From Chloroflexota bacterium (GTDB taxonomy: Bacteria; Chloroflexota; Anaerolineae; Anaerolineales; Villigracilaceae), in contig JACRLC010000030.1 of NCBI GenBank assembly GCA_016235425.1, positions 32,913 through 96,912 of the forward strand: a stretch of DNA of 64,000 nt, written 5' to 3'. The notes under the pieces are model-generated. The model was not told the origin of the DNA. It did not search any database and worked only from the letters and a program-made list of their open reading frames with translations. Numbering within the stretch: the stretch's first letter is position 1; each line of letters begins with the position of its first letter. The position numbers and the translations under genes are program-made. Of this stretch, positions 43,671 to 51,968 are shown piece after piece.

Positions 43671-45743
43671 TCATCTCAGCACAAACGCATCCAACTTCTC
43701 ATCGTAGGCAAGGATCAACGCCCTGCCTTTTTCAAAATTCACTTCGCCCGAATAGGACAGGCGGTAATCGTTCGAGTCGTCCTTGATCCACACTTCCACT
43801 TGATGTGTGCCTGATCCGATTTCGAGGAACTCCAGCGCGGAGATTCGTCCATTGCCGCTGATGCCTGATGGCTTGTAGGTTTCATCCAATATCGTTTCGC
43901 CGTCAACAACCACGCGCAGGCTGATGGGGAAATGCGCGCCGCCAAAAATCTGCACGGGGTCGGCGCCTTCGGGGAGGGTCACGCCTTCGGGGATGTCCGC
44001 CGCTTCCACCTTTCCCTTTGCGTCAATTGCCACGCGCAATGCGCTTTGTTCGGCGGCTTTTATCCCAGCAGAAATATCCAGGGGCAGCGCGAGCGCAAAC
44101 AAACCGAGCAGCAATACCGTCCCAACCAATCCGCTCACCAGCGAGGGAATCAATTTATTGCGTCCCTTCACCGCAGGCAAAATGGACGGGCGTTTTTCAT
44201 CCCTTCGACTCGGCTCAGGGCAAGTTTGCGTTTCAGGCTTGTGCAGATCGTTCAGGAATTTCTCCACTGTCTTTGCATCGCCAGGCGTCACTTCGAGCCA
44301 ATGCAGTCCATTTGTCACCAGCGCGGGGCGGAGATGCAGGCGGTTGAGAATCCAATGCGCGTCTTCGCGGTTGAGGCTGTCATCGTAAGGAGTGGACAAA
44401 ATCACCACGCCGCGGACGTTTTCGGCGTTCAACGACTTGATCCATTCGATATTGACCGCGCCCGCGCCGGGGAGCAATGCCGTCACAACACGGGAGGAAT
44501 CATTCCACGCGGAGACGGAAACGGGCGAATGGCTGTTGAGATTTAGTTTGGATGGAATTCCGCCCAATGCCTGGCCGCGGTGACTGGCGAAGACAACCGT
44601 CACTTCGTGCCCGTCTTTTTTCTCGCGGTGCAACGCGCTTTTGACGGCGCCAAATAATTGTTCGCTGTTGTACCCGCCTTGCAAGTTGATCGCGTCGGTG
44701 GGGCAGGCCCCCACGCAGATTCCGCACCCCGTACATTGCGCGTTGTTGATGATTGCCAATTTTTGGAAGCCAGAGTCATCGTCCCTTTTAACCATACGGA
44801 TGGCATCGTACGGACATTCGGCGTAGCAAATGTTACAGCCAGTACACTGCTCATTGGTAACAGCGGCAGGCCCAAGGTCACGCCCCGAGGCGAGCCAGGG
44901 GAGCAGGAACAAACTCCCGCCGAGCAGAATCGCCAGAGTCCAGAAAATCACATTGCCCCATGAATCAATCAATGGAAGGAAGCCGAGATAATACGCATCC
45001 ATCGGCACAGTTTGGATGAGGGTGGCGAGGTCTGCCTCTGCGAAAGATTGCGCGGGTTTGATGAGTGAAAGGATCACGAGACCCATAAGCGATTGAATGC
45101 TGACCCAACGCGGCGACCACCATCTTGCGCGCGAGAGGCGCAGCCCATGAATGTAAATGCCAAGGAAGCCGATGAGCGGAAGAAAGACATGCAGAAAAAG
45201 AATGATGACAAAATTGGAGAAGGTGCGCGATGCGATGTCTGCCGCAACATAGGTGAGACCCGATGTGCCAGCCAGCGTTTGCATCATGTATTCTGTCATC
45301 CATTGCGCACGCAGATCCCAGATGAGCCAGTAGCCCATCGTGCCTGTCAGCCATGTGCCTGCGAGCATGATCCAGCCGCTCGTCCATGCCAGCCAGCGCT
45401 GACCCCAGAACTTGTCGCTGAACAACATTTTGAGGGTGTGCAGGATGATGAGCAATATCATCGCGTCGCTTGCGTAACGATGGACGCTGCGCATGAGCGA
45501 GCCGAACCAGTTTGAATCGATTTTCTCAACGGTGACGTAGGCAACGTCCAAGCCAGGGCGATAGATGGCGGTGAGGTACACGCCTGTTGCAATGAGCACG
45601 ATGAGCATGAAGATGGTCAGCGTGCCGAGATGGTAGAGCGGGTTGAAGTCCGATTTGGTGAAGCGGTTTACCAAGCCTTCGAGGCGAGTCCAAAGTTTTT
45701 CAAAAGCGCGGAGGGCCTTGCGTTGGGCGTAGGGGTTTATCAT
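43671..45743 (-). CDS. cytochrome b / 2x[4Fe-4S] ferredoxin / FlpD-like fusion protein
   Basis: A 690-residue membrane electron-transfer protein. Residues 1-230 are a cytochrome b (PetB-like) with heme ligands His88/His102 and His185/His199, 14 residues apart in each pair. A further TM lies near 263-285. Two ferredoxin clusters follow (Cys300, 303, 306, 310 and Cys337, 340, 343, 347). Residues about 360-500 look like an FlpD/MvhD-type domain without its cysteines. A TM near 532-552 and a beta-rich end close the protein. It probably passes electrons between quinol and soluble or surface partners of the heme-copper operon. A short repeat-derived CPEPSRRDE lies near 507-515. Confidence 0.85.
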   Translation of the reverse strand: MINPYAQRKALRAFEKLWTRLEGLVNRFTKSDFNPLYHLGTLTIFMLIVLIATGVYLTAIYRPGLDVAYVTVEKIDSNWFGSLMRSVHRYASDAMILLIILHTLKMLFSDKFWGQRWLAWTSGWIMLAGTWLTGTMGYWLIWDLRAQWMTEYMMQTLAGTSGLTYVAADIASRTFSNFVIILFLHVFLPLIGFLGIYIHGLRLSRARWWSPRWVSIQSLMGLVILSLIKPAQSFAEADLATLIQTVPMDAYYLGFLPLIDSWGNVIFWTLAILLGGSLFLLPWLASGRDLGPAAVTNEQCTGCNICYAECPYDAIRMVKRDDDSGFQKLAIINNAQCTGCGICVGACPTDAINLQGGYNSEQLFGAVKSALHREKKDGHEVTVVFASHRGQALGGIPSKLNLNSHSPVSVSAWNDSSRVVTALLPGAGAVNIEWIKSLNAENVRGVVILSTPYDDSLNREDAHWILNRLHLRPALVTNGLHWLEVTPGDAKTVEKFLNDLHKPETQTCPEPSRRDEKRPSILPAVKGRNKLIPSLVSGLVGTVLLLGLFALALPLDISAGIKAAEQSALRVAIDAKGKVEAADIPEGVTLPEGADPVQIFGGAHFPISLRVVVDGETILDETYKPSGISGNGRISALEFLEIGSGTHQVEVWIKDDSNDYRLSYSGEVNFEKGRALILAYDEKLDAFVLR
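44199..44222. repeat. short CTTCGACTCGGCTCAGG repeat core inside the cytochrome b fusion gene
   Basis: CCCTTCGACTCGGCTCAGGG is a partial copy of the CCTGAGCC..GTCGAAGG family and encodes CPEPSRRDE in frame in a linker before the last TM. Confidence 0.65.
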
Positions 45744-45773
45744 GTATCAGGTTCCAGGTTTCAGGTTTTTTTT

Positions 45774-45848
45774 GAACCGCCAAGACCGCGAAGGTCGCTA
45801 AGAAAACCTTTAAAAGAATCTTTGCGCTCTTCGCGTGCTTCGCGGTTA
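45774..45848. repeat. AACCGCGAAG-type inverted repeat between copA and the cytochrome b gene
   Basis: GAACCGCCAAGACCGCGAAGG at the left answers CGCTCTTCGCGTGCTTCGCGGTTA at the right, with an AT-rich centre. The right arm overlaps the copA stop codon. Confidence 0.7.
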
Positions 45849-48266
45849 ATTTTTTTCTTCGTTCAACAACGGAAATTTATTCATCTTCATCGCATTGCTC
45901 GTGACGAAGATACTGCTCGCCACCATTGCAAAGGCGGAGAATACAGGCTGCAACAATCCAGCCATTGCAAGCGCAACGCCGAGCAGGTTGTAAATCACTG
46001 CCCAGCCGAGGTTCTGCCGCACGCGCTTCATCGACTCGCGCGAAAGGTCAATCAGCCAGGGGATCACATTCAAGTCATCGCGCATCAAAACGATGTCGGC
46101 GGCGGTGCGGGCAACATCCGTGCCGTGATTCATCGCCAAGCCCACTGCCGCGGCGGCGAGCGCGGGTCCGTCGTTGATGCCGTCGCCGACCATCGCGGCA
46201 TTTTGCGAAAGGCGGTTCATCTTTTCATCGGGCGTGAGCGCGGCTTGCACGGGAATGCCCAACGCCTTTTGCCAGCGCGCCCCGGCCCGCACCTCATCAC
46301 CCGTCAGCACGCCGAGTTCCAGCCCGCGCGACTGCAATTGATCCACAACATCTTTCGCTTCTTTGCGGATGGTTTCTCCCAAACCGATCAGCCCTTGGAC
46401 TTTTCCCTCCCACCCAGCATAGACTACGACCAGTCCCGCCTCTCTCCACGCCTCAGCCTGTTGACTGATATGCTGCGGCATCTTCAACCCTTCGGCAGAC
46501 ATGAGACGGGGGGAGCCGATGATGATTGATAATTGGTGATCGGTAATTGGTAATTTTCCGATCACGCCGAGCGCGGGGAGAGATTTGAAAGAGGTTGGCT
46601 TTACGAGTTCAACTTGGTTTGCTTTGGCATATTCCACAATCGCTTTTGCAAGCGGATGTTCGGATTCGTTTTCGATAGAGGCGATGAGTTGAAGGAAGTC
46701 GCTTGCCCTCATCCCCAACCCTTCCCCCGAAGGGGGAAGGGAGTCCCCTCTCCCTTCGGGAGAGGGATAGGGTGAGGGAGCGTACACCTCTTGCACCTTC
46801 ATCGGCAACTGACTCAGCGTGCCTGTTTTATCGAAGAATACTTTATCAACCTTTGCAAGTCTTTCGAGAGAGGCAGTGCTTCGTAAAATTGCGCCTGATT
46901 CGGCGGCGCGTTCGAGGGAGAGCCAAAGGGTGAGGGGAGTGGCAAGCCCCAGCGCGCAGGGACAGGCGATCAGCAAAACAGATAGCGCGACAAGTAAGCC
47001 TGTTTCAATGCCAGAGACATAATTCCAGATGAGGAAGGCAATCGTTGCCAATGCCAGCGCGGTGGGAGTCATCCATGCGGAGAGTTTATCCACGGTGCGT
47101 TCGAGGGGGGAGCGCGCCCAGAGGGCTTCGTGCAGAAGACGTCCGATTTGACCCGCAGTCGTGGATTCGCCAACGGCGGTGGCGATGACTTCAAAGCCAC
47201 CGTCGAGGCTGATTGTGCCTGCTTTGACGGCTTCGCCTTCGCGGTGGGAGACGGGTTTGGGTTCGCCTGTCAGAAGCGATTCGTCCACGTCCCCTTCGCC
47301 GAGGGCGATGAGACCGTCCACGGGGAAGCGTTCGCCAGGTCGAATGCGGACGCGCATCCCAGGTTTGAGGTCGGCAACGTTCACGGTTTTGTCCGCTTCG
47401 GTGGTGACGACGGTGGCTGTGCTGGGGATCTGTTCGAGCAACTTCATCACGGCTTTGTTGCTGGACTTGTGCGCCTGCATTTCGAGCCATCGTCCAATGG
47501 AAACCAAAAAGATGAGCATGGTGACGGTGTCGAAATACAAGCCGCCATGACCGACGATCAAATTGCGGACGGATAAGCCAAACGCGGAAAACGTGCCAAT
47601 GGTGATGAGTGTGTGGATATTGGGTTGTCCGCGCAGGAGGCTGGCGAAACCTGCCCGAAGGATGGGCAGACCGAGCAGGAGCAGGACGGGAATGCTGGTG
47701 ACGAGCATCATCACCTGGAAAAAATCCACCAGCGGCTGGGATTCGGGCGAGACCCAGCCAAAAATCTCGCGGGCGTAAATCCCCGCACCGACAATCATGT
47801 CGTGCAGAACCATCACACCGCCGATGAGCAGGCGGGTGAAAAAGGATTCTTCTTCGTCGCGTGGTTTTTCGTTGGGAAGGGTGGCTTGGTAGCCAAGCGA
47901 GCGCACACGCTTTTTTAATAATTTTGGGTTGGTAATTGCCGAGTCGAAGACAATGTTGGTTTGCCCTTGAATGAAACTCGTCTCTGCGTTGACCACGCCC
48001 TTTGTGCGTTTGAGTTGTTCGCTCACCAGCCACGCGCAGGACGAGCACCACATCCCGCCGAGTGCCAGGGTGATGTTCTCGGCGTTCGCTTCGTTTGCAA
48101 GGACGGTTGGCTTTGCGGGGGATTCTTCCAGCAGTGCGGATACTTCCCTGCAAGATGGGCAGCAGAAGATATCACCCCTGTCATTGGTGAGAGGATGGAG
48201 GGTGGTCAGTCCACACAGGGAGCAGGTGAAAGTTAGTTTGGTAGTTTGATAGTTGGCTAGTTGCAT
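45846..48266 (-). CDS. copA: copper-transporting P1B-type ATPase (CopA/FixI-like) with in-frame repeat insertion
   Basis: An 806-residue P1B ATPase. The N-terminus carries a Cys-rich stretch (TCSLCGL, FCCPSC) and an HMA domain with GMWCSSC, as in FixI/CtpA-type exporters. The CPC metal site is in IACPCALGLATP, phosphorylation Asp is in DKTGTL, and GDGINDGPAL is intact. It likely moves copper across the membrane to supply the CuA and CuB sites of the neighbouring enzyme. About residues 496-521, in the loop before SDFLQLIASIENESEHP, are repeat-encoded. The ATG at MQLANYQ is chosen; an upstream start lies in a repeat. Confidence 0.93.
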   Translation of the reverse strand: MQLANYQTTKLTFTCSLCGLTTLHPLTNDRGDIFCCPSCREVSALLEESPAKPTVLANEANAENITLALGGMWCSSCAWLVSEQLKRTKGVVNAETSFIQGQTNIVFDSAITNPKLLKKRVRSLGYQATLPNEKPRDEEESFFTRLLIGGVMVLHDMIVGAGIYAREIFGWVSPESQPLVDFFQVMMLVTSIPVLLLLGLPILRAGFASLLRGQPNIHTLITIGTFSAFGLSVRNLIVGHGGLYFDTVTMLIFLVSIGRWLEMQAHKSSNKAVMKLLEQIPSTATVVTTEADKTVNVADLKPGMRVRIRPGERFPVDGLIALGEGDVDESLLTGEPKPVSHREGEAVKAGTISLDGGFEVIATAVGESTTAGQIGRLLHEALWARSPLERTVDKLSAWMTPTALALATIAFLIWNYVSGIETGLLVALSVLLIACPCALGLATPLTLWLSLERAAESGAILRSTASLERLAKVDKVFFDKTGTLSQLPMKVQEVYAPSPYPSPEGRGDSLPPSGEGLGMRASDFLQLIASIENESEHPLAKAIVEYAKANQVELVKPTSFKSLPALGVIGKLPITDHQLSIIIGSPRLMSAEGLKMPQHISQQAEAWREAGLVVVYAGWEGKVQGLIGLGETIRKEAKDVVDQLQSRGLELGVLTGDEVRAGARWQKALGIPVQAALTPDEKMNRLSQNAAMVGDGINDGPALAAAAVGLAMNHGTDVARTAADIVLMRDDLNVIPWLIDLSRESMKRVRQNLGWAVIYNLLGVALAMAGLLQPVFSAFAMVASSIFVTSNAMKMNKFPLLNEEKN
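46705..46780. repeat. palindromic repeat inserted in frame in copA
   Basis: CCCTTCCCCCGAAGGGGGAAGGG and CCCCTCTCCCTTCGGGAGAGGG are two adjacent palindromes flanked by GCCCTCATCCC and GGTGAGGGAG. They encode PSPYPSPEGRG- and PPSGEGLG-type peptides in the open frame. Confidence 0.88.
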
Positions 48267-48267
48267 A

Positions 48268-48310
48268 GTTTTGCGCTTTACCTGTCTACTTGTGTACTTG
48301 TTTACTTGAC
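48268..48310. repeat. short TACTTGTxTACTTG repeat before copA
   Basis: CTGTCTACTTGTGTACTTG and TTTACTTGACC resemble the outer part of the repeat at 15261-15355. It overlaps the end of the SafE-like gene. Confidence 0.5.
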
Positions 48311-48976
48311 CTACCAAAACATAAATGAACCGAGCATGAAGTGGTCAACCATGCCGAGGGAAGCAAATCCGCGCATGGCGAATTGGAGGCCAAAGAACAT
48401 CATGACGAGGGAGGCGAGTCCGCGTGACCAGAGGCGGGAGAGGGATTGGGCAGCAAGCCATTTGACGGCGAAGAGGCTGGGGATGGTGGCAATGCCGAAG
48501 ATGAACATATTTATTGCGCCGAGCATTGCGGATTTGGAAGCGAGTGCGGTGATGAGCGCGGTCAGGACCAGGCCGCAGGGGAGAAGTCCCCAAAGCAGGC
48601 CGAGCAGGTAGGAGGTCCAGAGAGAGGCGGCTTTGAAATTGCGGATGGCGCGTCCCCAGCGCGAAGTCCATCCCAAAAATAAAAGTTCGGGCGAGGGAGT
48701 TAATCCAATAAAAGTGGATGCCATGTAGAAGGCGATAATCCCAAAAAGAATCGAGAGGATGGCTTGCAGGTTTCCGAACGACCAGAGGGTCTGGCCGAAG
48801 ATGCCAAAGACGAGACCAAGCAGGGTGTAAGTGGTGATGCGCCCCGCGTGCGCGAGAATCCACGCGAGCTTGTTTTGGAAGATGGGTTGGCGGTCGAAGA
48901 GAATGACGATGGCGCTGCACATCCCCACACAGTGGCCGAGGCTTCCGAGCAGACCGAGAAGGAAAGAGGTTGGCAT
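48311..48976 (-). CDS. SafE/TauE-like (DsbD_2) membrane protein, probable copper handling
   Basis: A 221-residue protein with six TM segments of the DsbD_2 / sulfite exporter TauE/SafE-like family. The start FLLGLLGSLGHCVGMCSAIV holds the Cys pair of the GHCxGMC motif, and GLLWGLLPCGLVLTALI is the second hallmark. In proteobacteria similar genes sit beside fixI in cbb3 oxidase assembly operons, where they affect copper delivery. Here it lies between the heme-copper subunit I gene and copA, in keeping with metal supply. Its stop overlaps a short repeat. Confidence 0.85.
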   Translation of the reverse strand: MPTSFLLGLLGSLGHCVGMCSAIVILFDRQPIFQNKLAWILAHAGRITTYTLLGLVFGIFGQTLWSFGNLQAILSILFGIIAFYMASTFIGLTPSPELLFLGWTSRWGRAIRNFKAASLWTSYLLGLLWGLLPCGLVLTALITALASKSAMLGAINMFIFGIATIPSLFAVKWLAAQSLSRLWSRGLASLVMMFFGLQFAMRGFASLGMVDHFMLGSFMFW

Positions 48977-49065
48977 TTATTACCCGTAAATTCCGTTCAG
49001 GATGGGCAGGTTTCCCCCGCCCGAAGTGTGGGTCTTCGGGCGGGGCCGCAAAGGAGAGAGTCCTG

Positions 49066-50793
49066 TCAGCGGATAAACCAAGTGCGTCCGAGCAGCCACC
49101 AGTTGCTGAGGTAATATACCGCGAACCAGACCAGGAAGGCAAAGACCATCACCAGCGTGCCTTTGGGTTGATTCTGTTTGCTTTCCATTTGCTCATCGGT
49201 GAGTTTGGTGGAGTCAAGCAGCGGGTTGTTCGTGCCGCTGACGAGGAGCAAGCCGCTGGCTTCCTTGCGTTCGCCTGTGAGGATGGATACAAGCACGATG
49301 GTGACATACATGATACCGCCCGTAACCGCGATGAGCGCGCCGATGCCGAAGATGGCGAGTGTGAGGTCAACGGTGCCGGGGACGACGCCTGCGAAGGTGA
49401 TGTCCCAGTTGCGGCGGGAAACGCCCTGCAAGCCGCTGGTGATCATGCCCAGTGAAACAAGCGCGGAGCCAACGCCATAAACATACGGCTGCCAGACCGC
49501 CCACTTCTTGAGTTTGAGTTCCTTGCGGAAGATGAGCGGGATGACGTAATAAGTGAAGCCCATGAACGCCAGCGTCGTGCCGCCCACGACGGTTGCATGG
49601 AAGTGACCGGGCAGGCGCAGGGTGTTATGCACGAGCATGTTGATCTGCTCGGTGCCGATGGTGACGCCGGTCACGCCGCCGATCCAGCCGAAGAGGATCA
49701 TGGACATGACGAGCGCGCTGAAGCCGGGTTCATTCCACGGGCCATTGCGAAGCCAGCCGAACAAGCCTTTGTTGTATCCCTTTGCGCGCAGGGCAATTTC
49801 CATGGCGGCGGGGATGGAGAAGGCGTGCATCATCGAGCCGAGTACGGCAAGGTACATGGCGTAGGAGGTGTTGACGGCTTTCCACGCGAAAGTCAGACCG
49901 GGATCAACCAACAAGTGATGGGCAGAGCCGAGGTTGATGAAGAACAGGTAAAGGATAAAGGCGAGGCGCGAGAACTTCTCGTTGACGGGGCGAATGCCTA
50001 CGGTCATTTGCGCGAGCATGTACCAGATGGAAACCATCGCCGCGAGGTTGACCTGTTGGGCGGGGTGCCCGAATCCCCAGAAAAAGTTACGGTAGATGCC
50101 GGGGTCGTAGTTGGGCAGAATATCAAGCGACCACAGGAAGGCCGGCACGATGGCGGTGGCGCCTTCGAGCAAAGTGTAGGTGGCGAGAATTGCGGCGGTC
50201 ATCAAGCCGAAGACGGCGAGAGGCATGGAGCCTTCGAAGCGTTTTTCGCGTTTGGCAACGACAAGGTTGATAAAGAAGGTGATGACCGTAATCAACGCGC
50301 CAACAGCGAAGAGAATGTAACTGAGGTAGAAAAGGGGATGGGCCTTGAGCGGCACGTAAGCGGTGAAAGCGACTGTGCTCTTCGGGTCGAACAGGATGAC
50401 GGCGTTTGCCATCAAGCCGCCGACGGTCATCATAATGAAGCCGATCCACGCAAGTTTGGGAGCGGCATGACGCGCATTCAACAGGGCAGTGGAACCGAAA
50501 TGCAAGCCGGCCATTTCAAAGAACACGATCCATGCCACGAGCATGTCCACGCCGTGCAGGGTGAGCAGGCGGTAGAACCAGGTGGCATCGAGCAGGTGAA
50601 CTGCCTGCCAGCGGGTGAGGGCGATCAGCAGCGCTGCGATACCGCCGAGTACAAGACAGACAACCGCCATCACCGCGTTGGCGATGATGAGGCGCTCGGT
50701 GTGCATGTCCACTTTGAGGGTGGTCACTCCGCAGACGCGGTAATCGTCCTTGGCGCCTTTAACCCATTGAGTTGTTGGGGCAAGTGTAGCCAT
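49066..50793 (-). CDS. heme-copper oxidoreductase subunit I, tyrosine-less (candidate eNOR-type NO reductase)
   Basis: A 575-residue polytopic catalytic subunit with about 13-14 TM segments. Conserved ligands are His80 (LLTLHG, low-spin heme), His243 (GFGHPAQQVN, metal B), His292-His293 (SAHHLLVDPG, metal B) and His397/His399 (PGHFHATVV, high- and low-spin heme). Oxygen reductases of the A and B families have HPxVY, with Tyr four residues after His243. Here that place is Gln247. Loss of this Tyr is expected for NO reductases, not O2 reductases. It is co-transcribed with a CuA subunit II, which fits CuA-containing eNOR-like enzymes. NO reductase activity is inference; an odd oxidase remains possible. 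AGGAGA precedes the ATG. Confidence 0.88.
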   Translation of the reverse strand: MATLAPTTQWVKGAKDDYRVCGVTTLKVDMHTERLIIANAVMAVVCLVLGGIAALLIALTRWQAVHLLDATWFYRLLTLHGVDMLVAWIVFFEMAGLHFGSTALLNARHAAPKLAWIGFIMMTVGGLMANAVILFDPKSTVAFTAYVPLKAHPLFYLSYILFAVGALITVITFFINLVVAKREKRFEGSMPLAVFGLMTAAILATYTLLEGATAIVPAFLWSLDILPNYDPGIYRNFFWGFGHPAQQVNLAAMVSIWYMLAQMTVGIRPVNEKFSRLAFILYLFFINLGSAHHLLVDPGLTFAWKAVNTSYAMYLAVLGSMMHAFSIPAAMEIALRAKGYNKGLFGWLRNGPWNEPGFSALVMSMILFGWIGGVTGVTIGTEQINMLVHNTLRLPGHFHATVVGGTTLAFMGFTYYVIPLIFRKELKLKKWAVWQPYVYGVGSALVSLGMITSGLQGVSRRNWDITFAGVVPGTVDLTLAIFGIGALIAVTGGIMYVTIVLVSILTGERKEASGLLLVSGTNNPLLDSTKLTDEQMESKQNQPKGTLVMVFAFLVWFAVYYLSNWWLLGRTWFIR

Positions 50794-50804
50794 CTTTTTA
50801 TCTC

Positions 50805-51335
50805 CTATTTCACGATTATTTTGCCGATCATGGTGTGATGGCCGAGGGAGCAGAACTCATTGCAGACGATGGTGAATTCACCCGTTGTAGTCGGCACGAT
50901 GGTTGCAACATAATCGTAGCCGGGCAGTACCTGCAAATTGATATTCACAGGCTGGAGTGAAAAGCCGTGCTGGAGATCCATCGAAGAGATATGCAGGCGG
51001 TACGTCTCGCCTTTTTGGAACTGCAAAATGGGATACCACTGCCAGGTGCTGGCGCGCAGATACACATCGCTTCCGGCGGGCGCTTCTACAACGGGCAGGG
51101 TGATTCCGTTTATCGTATCTTCGCCGATCTTATATTGTTCGACGAAAGCGTTGATTTTTTCATTATATTGAGTGGGCGTGGTTCGGTAGGTTTCGGCGGG
51201 TACGTTCTGCTTGCCCATGAAGTACCAGAGCGGCATCATGAGGGTCAGAAACACGCACCAGACAAGCGCCACAGTGAGCCAGGTTTTCTCAATGCGGCCC
51301 AGAGGCTTCCACCAGATTTTTTCGGGGGCTAACAT
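50805..51335 (-). CDS. heme-copper oxidoreductase subunit II with CuA site
   Basis: A 176-residue subunit II with one TM (about 18-40) and an extracytoplasmic cupredoxin domain. The CuA ligands are all present: His123, Cys158, Glu160, Cys162, His166 and Met169 in the pattern CNEFCSLGHHTM. It accepts electrons from a soluble donor such as a cytochrome c or copper protein and passes them to subunit I. AGGAGA precedes the ATG; 11 nt separate it from the subunit I gene. Confidence 0.94.
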   Translation of the reverse strand: MLAPEKIWWKPLGRIEKTWLTVALVWCVFLTLMMPLWYFMGKQNVPAETYRTTPTQYNEKINAFVEQYKIGEDTINGITLPVVEAPAGSDVYLRASTWQWYPILQFQKGETYRLHISSMDLQHGFSLQPVNINLQVLPGYDYVATIVPTTTGEFTIVCNEFCSLGHHTMIGKIIVK

Positions 51336-51351
51336 ATTGAATCTCCTTTTC

Positions 51352-51510
51352 CTATGGGGCGGGTGGCACGTGCAACAGATCGTACAATCCCCAGGCGTTA
51401 TAGATGACTCCGCTGATCAACAACGAGAGCAGGAACAACAGCCAGATGTTGTCGAACACCTTTTGCCACTTGATGGCGGGTTCGTTCTCTTGCTTATCTT
51501 TCTCGGACAT
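51352..51510 (-). CDS. 52-residue single-TM subunit of the heme-copper enzyme
   Basis: A short gene preceded by AAAAGGAGAAG at ideal spacing, first of the operon. The protein MSEKDKQENEPAIKWQ begins with a charged cytoplasmic segment, has one TM (about 22-40) and ends in HVPPAP. Small one-helix subunits of this kind (subunit IIa or IV-like) are common before subunit II genes in B-type heme-copper enzymes. It is too short for most gene finders. Confidence 0.78.
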   Translation of the reverse strand: MSEKDKQENEPAIKWQKVFDNIWLLFLLSLLISGVIYNAWGLYDLLHVPPAP

Positions 51511-51570
51511 GGTCTTCTCCTTTTATATAATGTGTCTTTTTTCACAAAGATTGTCATGATATCTCGTTTC

Positions 51571-51576
51571 ATAATA
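51571..51576 (-). promoter_or_regulatory. -10 box of the heme-copper operon
   Basis: TATTAT on the minus strand predicts a start near 51564 and a leader of about 54 nt. No -35 box is evident, which suits an activator-dependent promoter. Confidence 0.5.
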
Positions 51577-51597
51577 CCCATCCGATATTTTTTGCGC

Positions 51598-51613
51598 TGT
51601 AACTTTTGTTACA
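51598..51613. promoter_or_regulatory. Crp/Fnr-type operator, perfect palindrome
   Basis: TGTAAC-TTTT-GTTACA is a perfect 16-bp palindrome with Crp/Fnr-like half-site spacing. Its centre is 41.5 bp upstream of the start predicted from the TATTAT box, the classical class II activation position. Confidence 0.65.
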
Positions 51614-51896
51614 TTATGTTATTTTCGGTAATGGAACCGTACGTACAGATCCGCCACGAGTATGCCGGCTTTCATTCTGCTCAACGCAGGGATTATCATG
51701 CTGGCTCTGTAAAGCCTGCTCGGACCAGACTGGCTGGCCCTCGCAATCTGCAACTGGAAGCAGATCAAGCCAATGGGCGCGTGATCGCGGACGAAAAGCA
51801 CTCGCCTCTTTCCGCCCCTCCGCCTGATCCCGTTATCAAAGGCATCGGTCTCATCTGTCAGAGGAGGGAATGCAGATTCGCGCCGCGCAGGCTGGG

Positions 51897-51968
51897 GCGC
51901 TGTCCTGAGCCGCTGGGTTGAGCTTGCCGCCCGTCCTGGTGTTCGGGCCAGGGAAACCTGTCGAAGGA
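51897..51968. repeat. CCTGAGCC..GTCGAAGG dispersed repeat
   Basis: TGTCCTGAGCCGCTGGGTTGAGC and AAACCTGTCGAAGGATCC delimit the element. The same core occurs at 27929-28024, 40771-40935 and 44199-44222. Confidence 0.7.

Noticed and set aside
49066..50793. Classical cytochrome c-dependent or quinol NO reductase (NorB)
   Set aside because: The typical NorB glutamates (WVEGVWE region) are absent and a CuA subunit II is present, so an eNOR-like or divergent oxidase call fits better.
49597..50838. Long plus-strand open frame opposite heme-copper subunit I
   Set aside because: It is antisense to a gene with all conserved ligands and strong ribosome-binding site; its protein is low-complexity His/Gly/Glu-rich with no family features.
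51640..51896. Small genes in the divergent gap
   Set aside because: Short open stretches (about 12-16 codons) lack ribosome-binding sites or continuity; they may be remnants but cannot be supported.
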